Shown: positions 10,021-21,439 of the stretch, piece by piece
Position numbering within the stretch: position 1 is the stretch's first letter
Layout: every line of letters begins with the position of its first letter
Source of the DNA: Sphagnum magellanicum
Taxonomy: Eukaryota; Streptophyta; Sphagnopsida; Sphagnales; Sphagnaceae
Assembly (NCBI GenBank): GCA_021904315.1
Contig: CM038925.1
Span: 4,590,501 to 4,654,500 of the forward strand
Direction of reading: 5' to 3'
DNA: 64,000 bases
Made by a program: the position numbers and the translations under genes
Notes under the pieces: generated by a model
Database searches by the model: none
The model's input: only the letters and a program-made list of their open reading frames with translations
What the model was told of the DNA's origin: nothing

Positions 10021-10602
10021 ATGGCTTGCAGGCACAAGATGCAGGCACTTCTAGCTGCTACTGTGGTTGCAGGGCTTCTCTGTATGTTGGCATTACTCAA
10101 CAGAGCTGAAGCCTCAGTGAGTCACTGCCAGCGACAAACAAAAGTTGCAGGAAATAAATTGATAGATACCCATGAGCTCCATATGAATGAATTCTTGTTT
10201 GTTGGACTGATTTGTACAGATGAGTAGCTAAATTGTAGGGGGATGTGTATATTGATTTCATGTGGCAGTATATCGAGTGTGGTGGATTCACAACATCTTG
10301 ATAATATACCCATTCTCCATCTCGGGAAGTATCCTCTCAGCCAGCTGTGCAAACAATGGCAGAGCTTACCAGTCTACAAGTGTGGATCTCAATACCATCT
10401 AGGCAACAACAACGGGAACTTGGTGGAAAACTTTGGAGAACACTACATCAAGACATGCTCTCCACAAGGATTTGAGCTCTTTGGATCATCCTTCTTCATT
10501 TTTGCTATTTGCACACAGCGGAGTGGCAACATAATTAGCACCTTCTATGACATGAACAACAATTTTTTGAACAACAACAGGATTCTGACTTGGAACTGTT
10601 AA
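10021..10602 (+). CDS. Cyanovirin-N (CVNH) domain secreted lectin-like protein, copy 1, probably broken
   Basis: Exon 1 (10021-10116) encodes a signal peptide: MACRHKMQ, then a hydrophobic core (LLAATVVAGLLCMLALL), then a cleavage-like RAEAS. A GTGAGT donor follows at 10117; a stronger-looking GTATGT is at 10082. Exon 2 starts after tgtggcag at 10268. Its first half reads SISGSILSASCANNGRAYQS, then TSVDLNTI; the second half reads NGNLVENFGEHYIKTCSPQG, then FAICTQRSGNIIST and ILTWNC before the TAA. These are the two half-repeats of CVNH (LxAxC, TSxDLN, NxNGxLxW, TC). The halves are in different frames: TAG at 10400-10402 and a one-base deletion relative to copy 2. With the 10117 donor the exon 1 to exon 2 join is also one base out of phase, whereas the 10082 donor would fit. 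The gene is therefore either inactive or read through by an error. CVNH proteins bind mannose-rich glycans; the role in plants is unknown. Confidence 0.7.
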
Positions 10603-11015
10603 TAATATTTGCTTCCTCGCTTGAATACATTGCAGGAACTCATCACTAGCTGTGGCCAGCAGGAAGGGATTAAGTTGCTCAATCCATTGATATTCAGAGT
10701 TCTTCAATGAGGAAAGGAATCTAGAGCTCAGATGGTAGTATGCTCATGCAGGTATTCATATTATAGTGACTGCAAATTATAGCTTTTGTGCAACATTCTT
10801 CCTGAAGAAATTGGAGCCTGGCCCGAGTGCACTGGACCCAAAGTGTGCAATTTAGATTTGTATGTTATGTGCAAATTAGTGAGGAGTAGGGTGGGTGCGT
10901 AGGTCAATTCTCAGTTACTAATTCTGAGCAATCTGTAGCCATGTTTTTGGAAATTTTGTATTTATGCAATTGGATTTAAGTAATAATCTTGCAGGTTTCC
11001 AGCAAAATCACAGGT
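10180..11015 (+). repeat. CVNH locus duplication unit, copy 1
   Basis: Homologous to 20970-22070. Shared blocks include gaattcttgtttgttg at about 10189, the CVNH exon, gctgtggccagcaggaag at about 10651, and a 3' flank at 10850-11005 (tgttatgtgcaaattagtgagg, ctgagcaatctgtag, then aagtaataatcttgcag). The conservation of non-coding flanks shows a segmental duplication, not retroposition. Between 10602 and 11015 no further coding exon was recognised. Confidence 0.8.
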
Positions 11016-11019
11016 TCAG

Positions 11020-11960
11020 TGGACGATATATGAAGGGACTAATATGTTCTTAACATCATAATATGTTCCACCACCATATTCATGAGTGAATTTTCAATAC
11101 CCTCTCCACCAATTTGCAACTTCAATTGAATTTGAGAAAAATGAATTTCCAAGCTATTCAACACCTTCAGATTTTGTGGCCTACAATTTTCAATATATAT
11201 TGCTCCAATTGTGTTTGTAGACATGTTCCAAAAGTATCATCACCTTGAAAAGGAACTTGCTCAAATTCAACATCAATGCCTACATTTTGTTGTTCATCCA
11301 CTCCTCCTTATACCTTGCCCTACCTAATTTGCAACTTCCAATTGGGCCATTATTGACTCTATATCCTCATCCTTTTTCCATCTAGAATTACATTATGTAG
11401 CATGTAGGAATACACAACAACATCAAGTAGAGAAAGCATGTTTTGATTGAATGCATACTAATTGTCTTTTTTCATTGAATGCTTGCTAATTGTTTGTTTT
11501 GATTGCGTGCCTACAAGTTGTATGGTGATTGTCACCTAACTAATCTCTTCACCTTGAACCACAATTTCATGAGTGACATGAGTCAATAGAAAATGTGTGC
11601 AATTTGTTATTAGATTTAATGAGAAAAAATTTCAGCTCCATAGTTTCATTATATGGAAATTCTATTACAACACACCAACTAGTAGGCCCAATTCTAGTGA
11701 TAATGATTCAAGGTGAAACAAAAGTTAAAAGTTGAATTTCTTGGGATAATAGATCTTACACTTTGAATAGTTTCTATGAGCCATTTGAGAATCACATTTG
11801 TGGGATAGGCTTTCAAGTAGTGTTCAATAGTGGTGAGGAAAGATTGGAACAAGATTGTTCATAATTTTTGAAATTACAAGATTGGAAGCTTTGTATGGGT
11901 GATAATGATAAATCCAATTCATTTTAGTCTACCGTGACTTGCAATTGTATGTATTTATAC
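11020..11960 (-). pseudogene. Degenerate minus-strand coding remnant, possibly PIF/Harbinger nuclease
   Basis: On the minus strand near 11420-11330 the sequence reads YSYMLHNVILDGKKDEDIE, similar to the end of DDE_Tnp_4 (PIF/Harbinger) nucleases, where a short LHN motif closes the catalytic core. An open stretch at 11224-11039 lies downstream. Upstream parts (11430-11960) are too decayed to read. No terminal inverted repeats or target duplications were found. The assignment rests on one motif and is weak. Confidence 0.25.
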
Positions 11961-12043
11961 ATGTAATTGCTTCAATGCAACCTAGATTTAGGAATGTTGG
12001 CAAATAGTGGGTAAAATGTGAGAACTTGAATGCAAGGTAGTAG

Positions 12044-13010
12044 TTGGTCCCATCATCGAGCATGCTAGTGACAAGGATAGTTGAATGCAACAACTCATGT
12101 TGTAGGCTTACATGGGTAGAGATGAACAAAGTTGTCATTCTATTGCATGGGACATATGGAAATTATTTTTTTGTCCTCAATGAACATAGAGAACCTTCAA
12201 GCCTCCATGGCAAAAATTATGTCCACAATGGCAAAAAGATCATTAACCCATTAGATAGCCATGTTAGGCTCTTACAACTTGGTGTAAATATTTGTTGTTT
12301 GGAGCACCTTGGACTTATGTAAAATTTCAAGTTTGATGAACATGGTCTAAAATTGGAAGACATTCAATGCACGAATAGACAAAATTGGGCTAGTGTTCAG
12401 CAAATGTACCAACAAAAAGTACACAATTATCTACAAGTTATGTGTGAGAAAGAAATGCACCAAAATCTTACATTGTGCACAAAGACATACTTGTTAATAT
12501 GTGCTAATTACATTGACATTTTCTTTATTACCTACCTTGGACCTTTGCAACAAAATTGTATTAACTACAAAGGTGATTTTTTTCCTTCACTTGTGAAGGT
12601 TATATATCAAGTATGGGAATCATTTTCTTGGTGGAACACAAATAACTTATCACTAATAGAGTCTTCCACTAATAACTAATGCTTCATAGATGTGACAATG
12701 TCTTGTCATTTTGTCATTCTACTAATTGTCATTTTTCATGAAAAGTACATACATTTGAGTGTATATTTCATCTAATGGGTTCATATTCTTTTGAACTATT
12801 CTTTTTAAAGGTGGGAGGCATGGTTGGCATGGAGAAAGCCTTTGATTTCTAAGAGCTTGTCAATTGTGCAAATTCATTTAACCATCTTTTGGCCATTGAG
12901 AATGGTAAAAATGAGATGGTTTTTGGGCATGCACATAACAAAATGTGCAATATCTAGGCAAAGTTGCACCCTTTGTAAGAGGGGGAATCCAATCCTAATC
13001 TAAGGGACTA
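12044..13010 (+). pseudogene. Decayed transposon-like coding remnant of unknown family
   Basis: Three stretches in register describe one protein: 12044-12322 (HGKNYVHNGKKIINPLDSHV, then LGVNICCLEHLGLM), 12320-12679 (FDEHGLKLEDIQCTNRQNWA, then TKTYLLICANYIDIF), and 12810-12975 (GMVGMEKAFDF, then NSFNHLLAIENGKNEMVFGH). It reads as a conserved protein with a few stops. The style (a K-I-I-N-P-L-D motif, then D-x-x-x-x-R-Q-N) recalls transposase-associated proteins that accompany domesticated or autonomous DNA elements in algae, animals and seedless plants, but I cannot name the family. The flanks carry no recognisable terminal repeats. Confidence 0.4.
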
Positions 13011-14200
13011 CATCTTTGTCCAAAAATGTTTGCAAGGTGAAAAAAAAAATCAAGTAGACTACTTTTGAAAGTAATGATTTTCACATCTAAACATATAAAT
13101 AATTCAAGAATTCCTCCTATCATAATGCAAAACTATGAAACCTTAATTGACATCATAAGAATGTAAATTCCATAAAAATGAAAAGCAATTGCATCATAAA
13201 AGCTTGTAAATAATGCATTTGAAAATTAAAAAATTGAATGTCTTAAACTTGTTTCATTTCCAAAAGTCAAATATAACATTTTAAAATCACATGTTTTCAC
13301 AAAATCTATGGTATACTTTAAGGCTTCCATTTTTTTTTTTTTTGTTTGGACTTTTTTTTAATCTACTTACACCTACTTTTATGAAATAGGTGCAAGTAGA
13401 TTAAGTTAATTGACAACAACAATAATGGTGATCTTAAATTGTTTCTTAAAATCAAGAGGGGATTTTAAATTCAAATATGATGTTACCAATACCAAATGGA
13501 TAGATGTAGATTTCATCAATAGTTCAATCACTATGACTTTTGATAGATCTCAACATGTTTATATCTTGAATGTTGCTAAAGTTGAAGCTTTAAATGAATT
13601 TGTTTCAAATAATTCATAAAGTGTATAACCTTCTAGAAAAATATTTTTATTTCTATGTTAATATATAATGCCAAATATTTTATGATTATCATCAATTTTT
13701 AAAAAATAACCTACCAAATAATTTTTCATATTACAAAATTAAGTAATTATAGGGTCAATGAATTTTTTTAATAACCATACAAAAGTACATGTTTACACAT
13801 GGAGTGACCTCCTCATTACCCTAAATTAAATTTACTACATATATACATGCATAGATTGGTTCTGTCTACTTTGAAAAAATAAATCCACATCCACATATGC
13901 ACAAGGGGGGGTCACTATTTTTTGTATTAGAATACTATGTGAATAAAACTATAGGGTGTCATATATTAATTGTTGGGTAAAAATTATGATTCAATTAGTT
14001 CTATAATAATATTTTTTTATTCTCAAATTTTAAATATAACTAATATAGGCATTAATAATAGGGATTAGAAAAAAATAGAAAAAATATAGCATATTTACAA
14101 GATATTTATAATAAATATTAGTTGCTATAACTAATTAGTATAATTGTATATTTACTATTATAATTAGTAATATAGTTGTCAAATATTAATTAGTTGACAA
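13010..14200. other. AT-rich non-coding DNA with one short hairpin
   Basis: Nothing coding was recognised. A 16-bp inverted repeat (15 of 16 pairs) at 13360-13375 and 13387-13402 would form a stem with an 11-base loop (aatctacttacaccta / taggtgcaagtagatt). The 69-codon open frame at 13410-13619 has no recognisable similarity. Confidence 0.6.
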
Positions 14201-14960
14201 TATCTCCTACACCTTATGTTAAAAAATTTACAAAATCACCTCCATTAAATCTTATTCCTTGAGGGCTTTCCAACAACACCAATAACACACCCCACCATTT
14301 TGAACCCGAGTTTGAAATCCAATTTTCATTTTCATTAAAATTTGAGTTTTCATCACATGTTATTGAATTTCTAATGACAAAAAAACCCAAAATCCAATAT
14401 TTCTTGCACTTTAAGTCCAAATAACCTTCATTAATTTACCTATTCACTGAGGGTTTTCCAAAAACACCACCAACTTTTTAAATTTCTGAAATTCAATTTT
14501 CATGTGTTGTTGAATTTCCAATAACAAAAACTACTCAAAATTCAAATATCTCCCACACCTTATGTCAAAAAATCAACAAACCAACCTCATTAAATTCTAT
14601 TCATTGAAGGCTTTCCAACAACACCAAGAGAGTTCCACAACTTGTTTAGCCCACTTAGTCTAAATTCCATTTTCCGTTTTCATTAAAATGCGGTTTTCAT
14701 TTGTCACTAAATTTCTATTAACAAAAATAATTCAAAATTCAATATCACTTGCACTTTAGGTCATAAAATTATGGAATCACCTCCATTAACTCCTATTCAT
14801 TGAAGTCTTTCCAACAATATTAAAAGTGCACACCAATTGTTTTGAAATTTTTAGATTTTATTTTCTTGAATTTTAATCTCAATGATAAAATTGTTTTAAT
14901 ATTCATAACTTATGCACCATGTAGGTCAAAAAATTTGGTGCACACTTAGTAGTCAAGAGG
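14200..14960. repeat. Degenerate long-period tandem repeat, about five units
   Basis: Similar blocks start near 14205, 14400, 14547, 14746 and 14911, spaced 147-199 bp apart. Each contains a cacctt/cactttaagtc-type start, a cctccattaa... segment, a ggctttccaacaacacc segment and a ttcattttcattaaaa segment. The units are diverged, so this is an old array and not a recent expansion. No open frame runs through it. The stretch 14960-15640 that follows is AT-rich and shows nothing. Confidence 0.6.
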
Positions 14961-15639
14961 TTTCTAACAGTACTAAAAGCATGGTGGGAGGTGTTATGCT
15001 TTGAGAGATATCAATGTGATAAAACAAATAAATTACTTTATTTAATAGTAAGATGGTTATAAAAAGAAATTAAAAACATGATAAATTTTTTAAATTTTCA
15101 TTTTGTCTAGTAATTCAAATTTTAAAATAAGCATACAACACATTTTTCAATTTTAATATTTACACATCATCAAAAACTAACATTGTATAGTTAAAATATT
15201 GCATCAATATGTGGATGACTAAATTCAATCACATTACTTAAATTGGACAACTTGTGTTTACATCATGTAAGCATCATGTTTGCCATGTGTATAGTTCAAC
15301 ATCCAATTTGATTAGATAACTTGTTATTTTTGTCAAAATGAAAATAATTATTTTTTATGTTAGTCAAATTGAATAGAATTAATCATTTAAAAGTACTAAC
15401 CTCACACCACTGAAATTTGTCTCTCATGACTACATGATTATGTAGTCAAATAAGACACATCACATAGGACATTTAATTATGTAGTCACAAACATGGATAT
15501 GAGTATGAGTTTTTTAACTATTAGAAATGAAGGATGTCAAGATTAAACAATTTTGGTCATTGGATCAAATGGGATATGGAACAAAAAAAATTCAACTCAT
15601 GTTGTTAGCAATTTCAAATGTCACATGTTTACCCTAGCT

Positions 15640-16110
15640 TAAGGCTATGTACCATATGTGGCATTTAGGCTAGGCTTAGGACTAGGTAGCTTACATGACA
15701 CCTAGCCTAGGTGGCTTAAGTATCCTAACATAGGTTGCAAGTACAAGGACTTGAACTCCTCATTTCCATGACAAGAAGTCATGTCCTTAACTAATGAACC
15801 ACACCTTCATAAGGTGTGGTCTATTGTGAACATATAGTATATAAATGTTTTGAAAACTTTTGCAAGTCTACTTACATAGGTAGGTGGAAGGGTAAGAAAT
15901 ATGTAAGTAGGTAAGAAACTAGGAAATTCATAGGTACCTAAGGTAGCCTATGTAACCTATGTAGATAGGTAGCCTAGCCTAAATATATAGGTGACCTAGG
16001 TTAGCCTAGGTAATAGCCTATGGACATAGGTAGCTTAGGCTAGGTAGGTAGGTAGCTTAGATTAGATATGTAGCCTAGCCTACCTAGCCTAGTTTGCTAG
16101 GTATATATAG
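15640..16110. repeat. CCTAGG/TAGGTAGC-rich low-complexity tract with hairpins
   Basis: The tract is built from permutations of taggtagcctaggcta on both strands and can fold extensively on itself. A perfect 10-bp palindromic stem, accacacctt / aaggtgtggt with a 3-base loop, is at 15798-15820. A tRNA-like relic is embedded at 15735-15808. Confidence 0.7.
15735..15808 (-). repeat. tRNA-derived (SINE-head-like) relic
   Basis: On the minus strand the sequence has an A-box-like tggttcattagttaagg (15801-15785), an anticodon arm with a 5-bp stem (catga/tcatg) around a seven-base loop cttcttg, and a B-box-like gagttcaagtcc with a five-pair T stem (15758-15746). The acceptor stem does not close and the spacing is loose, so it is not a functional tRNA gene. 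It fits the head of a tRNA-derived SINE or a tRNA pseudogene. Confidence 0.4.
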
Positions 16111-17650
16111 ATTAACATATAATCATGTAGTCATGTAGTTGCATACTCATGTAATAATGTAGTCACAACAATGACTAAAGGGATTATAACTAAGGGCGTA
16201 TGACTACATGACTAGAACTAAGACATAATCAATAAATGTCCTAATGATAAAAGACACATTTCAACATTGTGCCTTGACTTTATAACCATCTTGGTTATGA
16301 TGTTACTAGCGTAAAATCCATATTTTTGTTGTCGTGTGGTATTTTTTTCCTATGTCATAGGCTTCAACTACATTAAACATTGCACAAATTCTTTGTTAAC
16401 ATGAGAATCAATCAAGCAATGGTCATCATACACCATCATCAAGAAATGGGAGTACTAGGTGCTACATCTCAGCTTAACCCAATCACTAAGCTCCCTATTC
16501 CTTAAGAGTTCATAGACAAAGGAAATCTAAAATTAATGAAGAATCAAAACATTGTGATTGTTTTGAAAAAAAATCATACATCTTTTGAAGATGTAATGTG
16601 GAATTAAACCACCTCATGGCCATGCATGATCAAATTTTGCACTTGCAAAACCAACTACAATAATTGCATGGGGGAGAAGAATGAACTTCAACCGACACAT
16701 TTCAACCATAAGAATTGCAACAAATTCCAAGTTGGAAATGTAGCAAATGATTCAAAACAATTGAAAACTCAATAGACTCAAGGTACCTAAAGACTAGCAA
16801 AGCAAAATCAACTTGAAGGATATAGAAGAACACAATGAGAAAGTTGAAAGCACACAATCACACATACACAATGATGATGAAGTTTTTGGTCATGAAACTT
16901 GAGTGATGATGCATAATAGATAAAAACTAAGGACAATAGGTAGGGCTTATGATTTTGAGGTCACCATGAAAAACGGTATTTAATCTAGTTATTATAAGTT
17001 ACTTAACCTAATTAAGTGTGATATGTGTGAAGAAGGATAGTGAATGATTGATTTATTAAATTTTTGAAATGAATTAATGATGTGTCAAGTAAATTAGTGA
17101 GTTGCCTAATTTTCTCTCTAATTATCATTTTGGGTCGTTTTTGGTAGATTATTAGCAAGTCTGAATTAACCCTTACAAGTTTCTTTACTCCTATAATCAT
17201 GCTTTTAATATTAACCTCTCAAGTTCTCCTATTCACAAATCTGCCATTTTGTGCAAAGATCCATACATAAAATTCTCCAAGTCACATTGAACAAGTGGTC
17301 TTCATTAATCATTCCTTCAATCTAGATATATAGTTGTTCTTTCAAAGCTCCGTGGGTGATTACACTTCCAATTGCTTGGACCATGTTTTGAAACTAGTTG
17401 ATTTTTTCTTACTAAAGATATCTAGTGGCACTACACACAAACAATGTAAAAAAGTGTCACACTTTTGTGCATAAATTAGTTAGAAATGCAATTGAGTAAG
17501 AGATCCTTGAAAATGATCAGAACATTAGGTTCATATCCACAAACTTATGAATTATATGATGTTTGCATGTGGAATACAAATAATGGGTCTTTGAAAAATA
17601 GCATGTAAAGGTTTGAATGTATTAATGAGAATTATTTCATTTTATATAAT
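16110..17650. other. AT-rich intergenic DNA, no gene recognised
   Basis: Only short frames occur. A fragment near 16400-16800 could be old coding sequence (short Cys/His-containing pieces on the plus strand), but nothing was recognisable. Confidence 0.5.
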
Positions 17651-17783
17651 TTCTTAATAATACAATAGATTTTTGTGATTGCATGAAATCAACTTTTTTT
17701 TCACAAATCAAAATCTATTGCCAAATAATAATAATGAAAAAATAGTTGATTTCATGCAATCACAAAATACAATTGCTTAAGAA
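17651..17783. repeat. 133-bp MITE-like hairpin
   Basis: A perfect 24-bp inverted repeat (17671-17694 and 17744-17767, ttttgtgattgcatgaaatc plus aact) is extended outward by ttcttaa/ttaagaa at 17651-17657 and 17777-17783, and inward by caatagatttt/aaaatctattg. The whole could fold as one long hairpin. The size and symmetry fit a miniature inverted-repeat element. No target duplication was identified. Confidence 0.6.
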
Positions 17784-17789
17784 TAGGTT

Positions 17790-19060
17790 GAGACCATTGC
17801 TATAATAATTTTGAAAACATTTCAATTATGGATAGCCTATATGAATAATCACCAAAAAATCTCCAAGAACTAATAGGTGGTAGTAGTGGATGAAATTGAA
17901 GCTAATAGGTTTGTGTAGAAATTGAAGCTTTGGATAAAATGATAAGAGTCCTATAACTAGTACTCATGTTAGTTCCACAAAATTTGTGAATTTCACTTAA
18001 TGTTGTCTTTCACTAGACCTTTTATTGGATTTTAAATATTTTGTATGTTAGTAATCAATGTTTACTACAAAGTGCAATGATATTATTTTCAATTTTTTGA
18101 TGTTGTGTCATTGGGTTTGCATCCCAAGAGACACTTAGCATTAAATTGTGAACTTGTTTAAATAGTAAAAAAAAAACTAGTTAAAAAAAAAAAAAAAAAA
18201 AGCTACCAAAGTAAAATGAGGGTTCAAATGTGATGATTTTTATTTATTTTAATTTCAAAATCTGGCAATTTGTTTCAGAAAAAATGGGAATATTTTGACA
18301 TAATATATATATTTTTAATTTAATTTATTTCATTTTGCTGAAATAATTTTGCACAAAGAAAGAAGATGTTAATTAATGCAGTGTCTAACTGCTTATGATT
18401 TGAGGAAAACATATTAAAATCTCAATCAACTGAATTTTCAGCCTAACCCCACCTTACCAATAATTTTTTTGTGGAACTTAATCTGATTGGAAATCAGTAG
18501 GCCACACAGCCGTTTTTTTTTGCTGGCTATGTATAGCCAAAAAAGATATATTAAAATTTGAAAATGCTGAAATCAAGTGCTTTTAAGGATTTTCAATAGC
18601 CAGAATTTGACCAAATTTTATTACAAAAATCATCAGATTTCTAACTTGGTTCATGTATGTAGCGCAAAAATATAGAAGGATGTTTAAGTTTTTTTTTTTT
18701 CATATTTAACATATAAGGTGAGGTTTGAAAAAAAATAAAATTACTTTTCTCTCTGACAAGTAGCAAAGTTTGGCAAAGTCCTCTAGTGGATGATTCTTGA
18801 TGACCTACCTCAAAAAATTGGAAACTTTTTTTAATTAATTTTAAAATAACAATAATAAAAAAATTAATAATATAAATTTATTAAATAAAAAATATAAATA
18901 AAATAAAATAACCACCTTGGTCATGATGGTACAAAAATGTATCAGCATTGATTGCTAGTCACCTACCTTACAAAATTAAAAATAAATAAATAAACTGGAA
19001 GAATTGTGAGTGGGACTCAGGCTCAACATACTGTGTGACATTTGTCCTTTTTTTCATGTG
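17790..19060. other. AT-rich intergenic DNA with poly-A/T runs
   Basis: No open frame of note. Poly-A at 18170-18200 and several T runs. Around 18520-18560 the words ggctatgtatagcc and gatagcc-like pieces resemble the dispersed repeat family seen near 20600, 31350 and 36930. Confidence 0.5.
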
Positions 19061-19069
19061 AACATGTGT

Positions 19070-20580
19070 TCCCAGAGTTCCTAACATGATTAATCACGTA
19101 TTTTCAACACACTTGCAGCTCTCAAATGGAAAGCGACTGACTATCCACATAAGGAGAAACAAGGCCTTCCATCAGTGGCTTCCCATTAGGTTGTTGTGAT
19201 CACAACACATTGTGTATATCTATCTCTGAAAGAAGTAGCCCAATGGAAATAATAGTGGTGTGGCCCGAAGCCACATAGTCTTTAATAATGGTGTATGGAC
19301 AATGGTGTATGGACAAATTCCTTCAATTGATTTCTTTATGTCACATAAAATATACTTTGAAATTTGATACAAAATCCCAAGCCACAAAGTTTTCATTGGT
19401 AGGTCACATTTTTCACAGTTGGTGGAGCATTGTGGGTGTGTACCTTACCCTAAGGTCAGTTTTGTCATTAAATTGTCCTCAAAATAATGAAATGAAATTT
19501 TATGAAAAATATGAAGTTGAGATGTTGAAAATCATCATAATTATCATAGGCTACACTCTGAATAATTTCACTACTCATATCATAATATTATAGTAGATGA
19601 TGAAAAAATTGTATAATTTCAAATAATTTTTTTGTGTGAAGGAAAACGAATTTAATTATTTTTATAGAGTGTTTGACTTCTGAAATGAAGTTTCAAATTT
19701 TATTAATTAATTATTTGACAAACATGTGTTGAATCAGTTCATGCATTATAGTATATCTTTGGACATGTATAGTAACCCCTATATAATCACCCCCATTTTA
19801 GTCACATTCTTGTTTGTCTTACACAATTTTTGGTAACCATTCATTTTAGTAAGAAACACCAGTTTTTAGAATCATTATCACAATTGTTAATAGCACAAAA
19901 TATTTGCAAAGCTTTTTTTTTTAATGTGACTATGATAAGGAAAAATTTAAAATAAATATTAGAGTTTTGTAAATTGTAATTTGGCAATGTTAGTGTTGCT
20001 TTGTGTTCAAGTTGTGCAAACTAACAACAATGAATCTAGTTGAAGAGGAAAAAAGAAACGATGTTTTAATGTAAACAAAGAAAAGATATGCAAACTTGCG
20101 AAGAAAGCAGAAAATTTTAATTGAAAAAAAATAATTGACAAGATACACAAGCTAATACTTAAGGAGCTCAAACTCAATGTAAATCATCAAATGAGGAAAA
20201 AAAAGAAGAAGAAGCAGAAATCACAACTTTCTTCAAGTCTAATAATGCATAATAAAACTTAGAATAACTCATGTAGAAACTTTAATCAATTGACACCTTT
20301 ATTCTAGCATAAAAAGGTTGTTTTGTAAAAAACATTTGCCTATAGTCACAATCTTGTAATGGTTTATATGTATGTGACTATACACATTTAAATCACAATT
20401 CGTTAGTGTCACAAAAAAAAGTGGTCACCAAAGGCATGATTATAAAGGGGGGTTATTGTAAATGCAAGTGTAAAATTGTGTAAAATCATTTCATTTCATG
20501 TAAAAAAATCTTAAATGTCCGTGACAAAACACCCCCAAAAATACACACAACACACACACACACTCTTACTAGTGGTTTTT
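19070..20580 (+). repeat. Upstream block of CVNH copy 2
   Basis: Homologous to 8890-9370. Shared pieces: ctaacatgattaatcacgta at 19081, a ggtaggtcacatttttcaca segment near 19400, and the aagtgtaaaattgtgtaaaa to acacccccaaaaata segment at 20465-20550. In this copy the pieces are further apart because about 1 kb of AT-rich DNA has been inserted or lost. The block also holds one unit of the motif (caaggcc...tggcttcccattagg, 19170-19195) that is expanded to seven units at 23299. Confidence 0.7.
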
Positions 20581-20582
20581 TT

Positions 20583-20675
20583 CCCCAATTTTGTGATGTT
20601 GCCACATTGGTGGTCCAACATGATGAGATTTAGCCATATTTGGCTATAGACCAGTTATGAAAGCAGAAATTTATT
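20583..20675 (+). repeat. Dispersed repeat family member (plus orientation)
   Basis: The 90-bp stretch with gtgatgttgccacatt and agccatatttggctatagac is closely matched by the reverse complement of 31308-31400, and weakly by 37390-37470 in minus orientation. The two best copies lie on opposite strands about 10.7 kb apart. The central agccatatttggct is nearly palindromic. This is probably a short non-autonomous element. Confidence 0.6.
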
Positions 20676-21148
20676 AAAATCCTCTTATATATATCCTGAC
20701 TACTTCTTGCTTGAACAATGTGTAGAAGAAACATGGCCAGTTTTGAGATTTTTTTTCCCCATTTTTGTCGATTTTTTCTTAAAGGGAATATATTTCACAG
20801 GATATCATTTTTTGGAGGAAAAAAACTCACCAAAAAACATTTAAAAAATGTACACAGTTTATGCAAAAACATGGCTTTGTTTATGCAAAACTTGGTCATA
20901 CTTTTAGGTTGCAGAAAATTCATACATGCATACATACATACATACATACAAACAAACATACCCATGAGCACCATGATAATGAATTCTTGTTTGTTGCACT
21001 GATTTGTACACATATGACTAGGTGGGAATTCAGAACCCGAAACCCTAAAAACCCATCTCCATAACATTTGCTTGTTATTGGACTGATTTGTACAGATGAC
21101 TAGCTAGCTAATTTGTGGATGTGTTGTATGATGTTGGTAGAATGGCCA

Positions 21149-21438
21149 GTGTGGTGGATTCACAGCATCTTGCCAATATCCATTCTCAATCTCAGGAAGT
21201 GATAGAGATCACAAGTGTAGATCTCAATCTCCATCTAATGAACCAAAATGGGAACTTGGTGGCTTAGGGAAATGACTACATTGTGACCTGCACACCACAA
21301 GGATTTGCCTGCTTTGGATCATCCTTCTTCATTTTTGCTGATTGTTAGCAGGGGGATGGCAACATTATTAGCACATCCTACGATGTCAATAAAAATGTCC
21401 AGAACAACAATGGGTTTCTGGCCTGGAACAATTGTTAA
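21149..21438 (+). pseudogene. CVNH pseudogene, copy 2
   Basis: The second copy reads SVDLNLHLMNQNGNLVA, then GNDYIVTCTPQGFACFGSSF, then GDGNIISTSYDVNKNVQ and GFLAWNNC before TAA at 21436. It is the same domain as copy 1, with an alignable second half. Two in-frame TAG codons (21265-21267, where copy 1 is open, and 21346-21348) and a roughly 34-bp deletion in the first half-domain (removing the LSASC segment) make it dead. No signal-peptide exon was found upstream. The lack of the copy-1 frameshift shows that the two loci decayed independently. Confidence 0.85.
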
Positions 21439-21439
21439 C

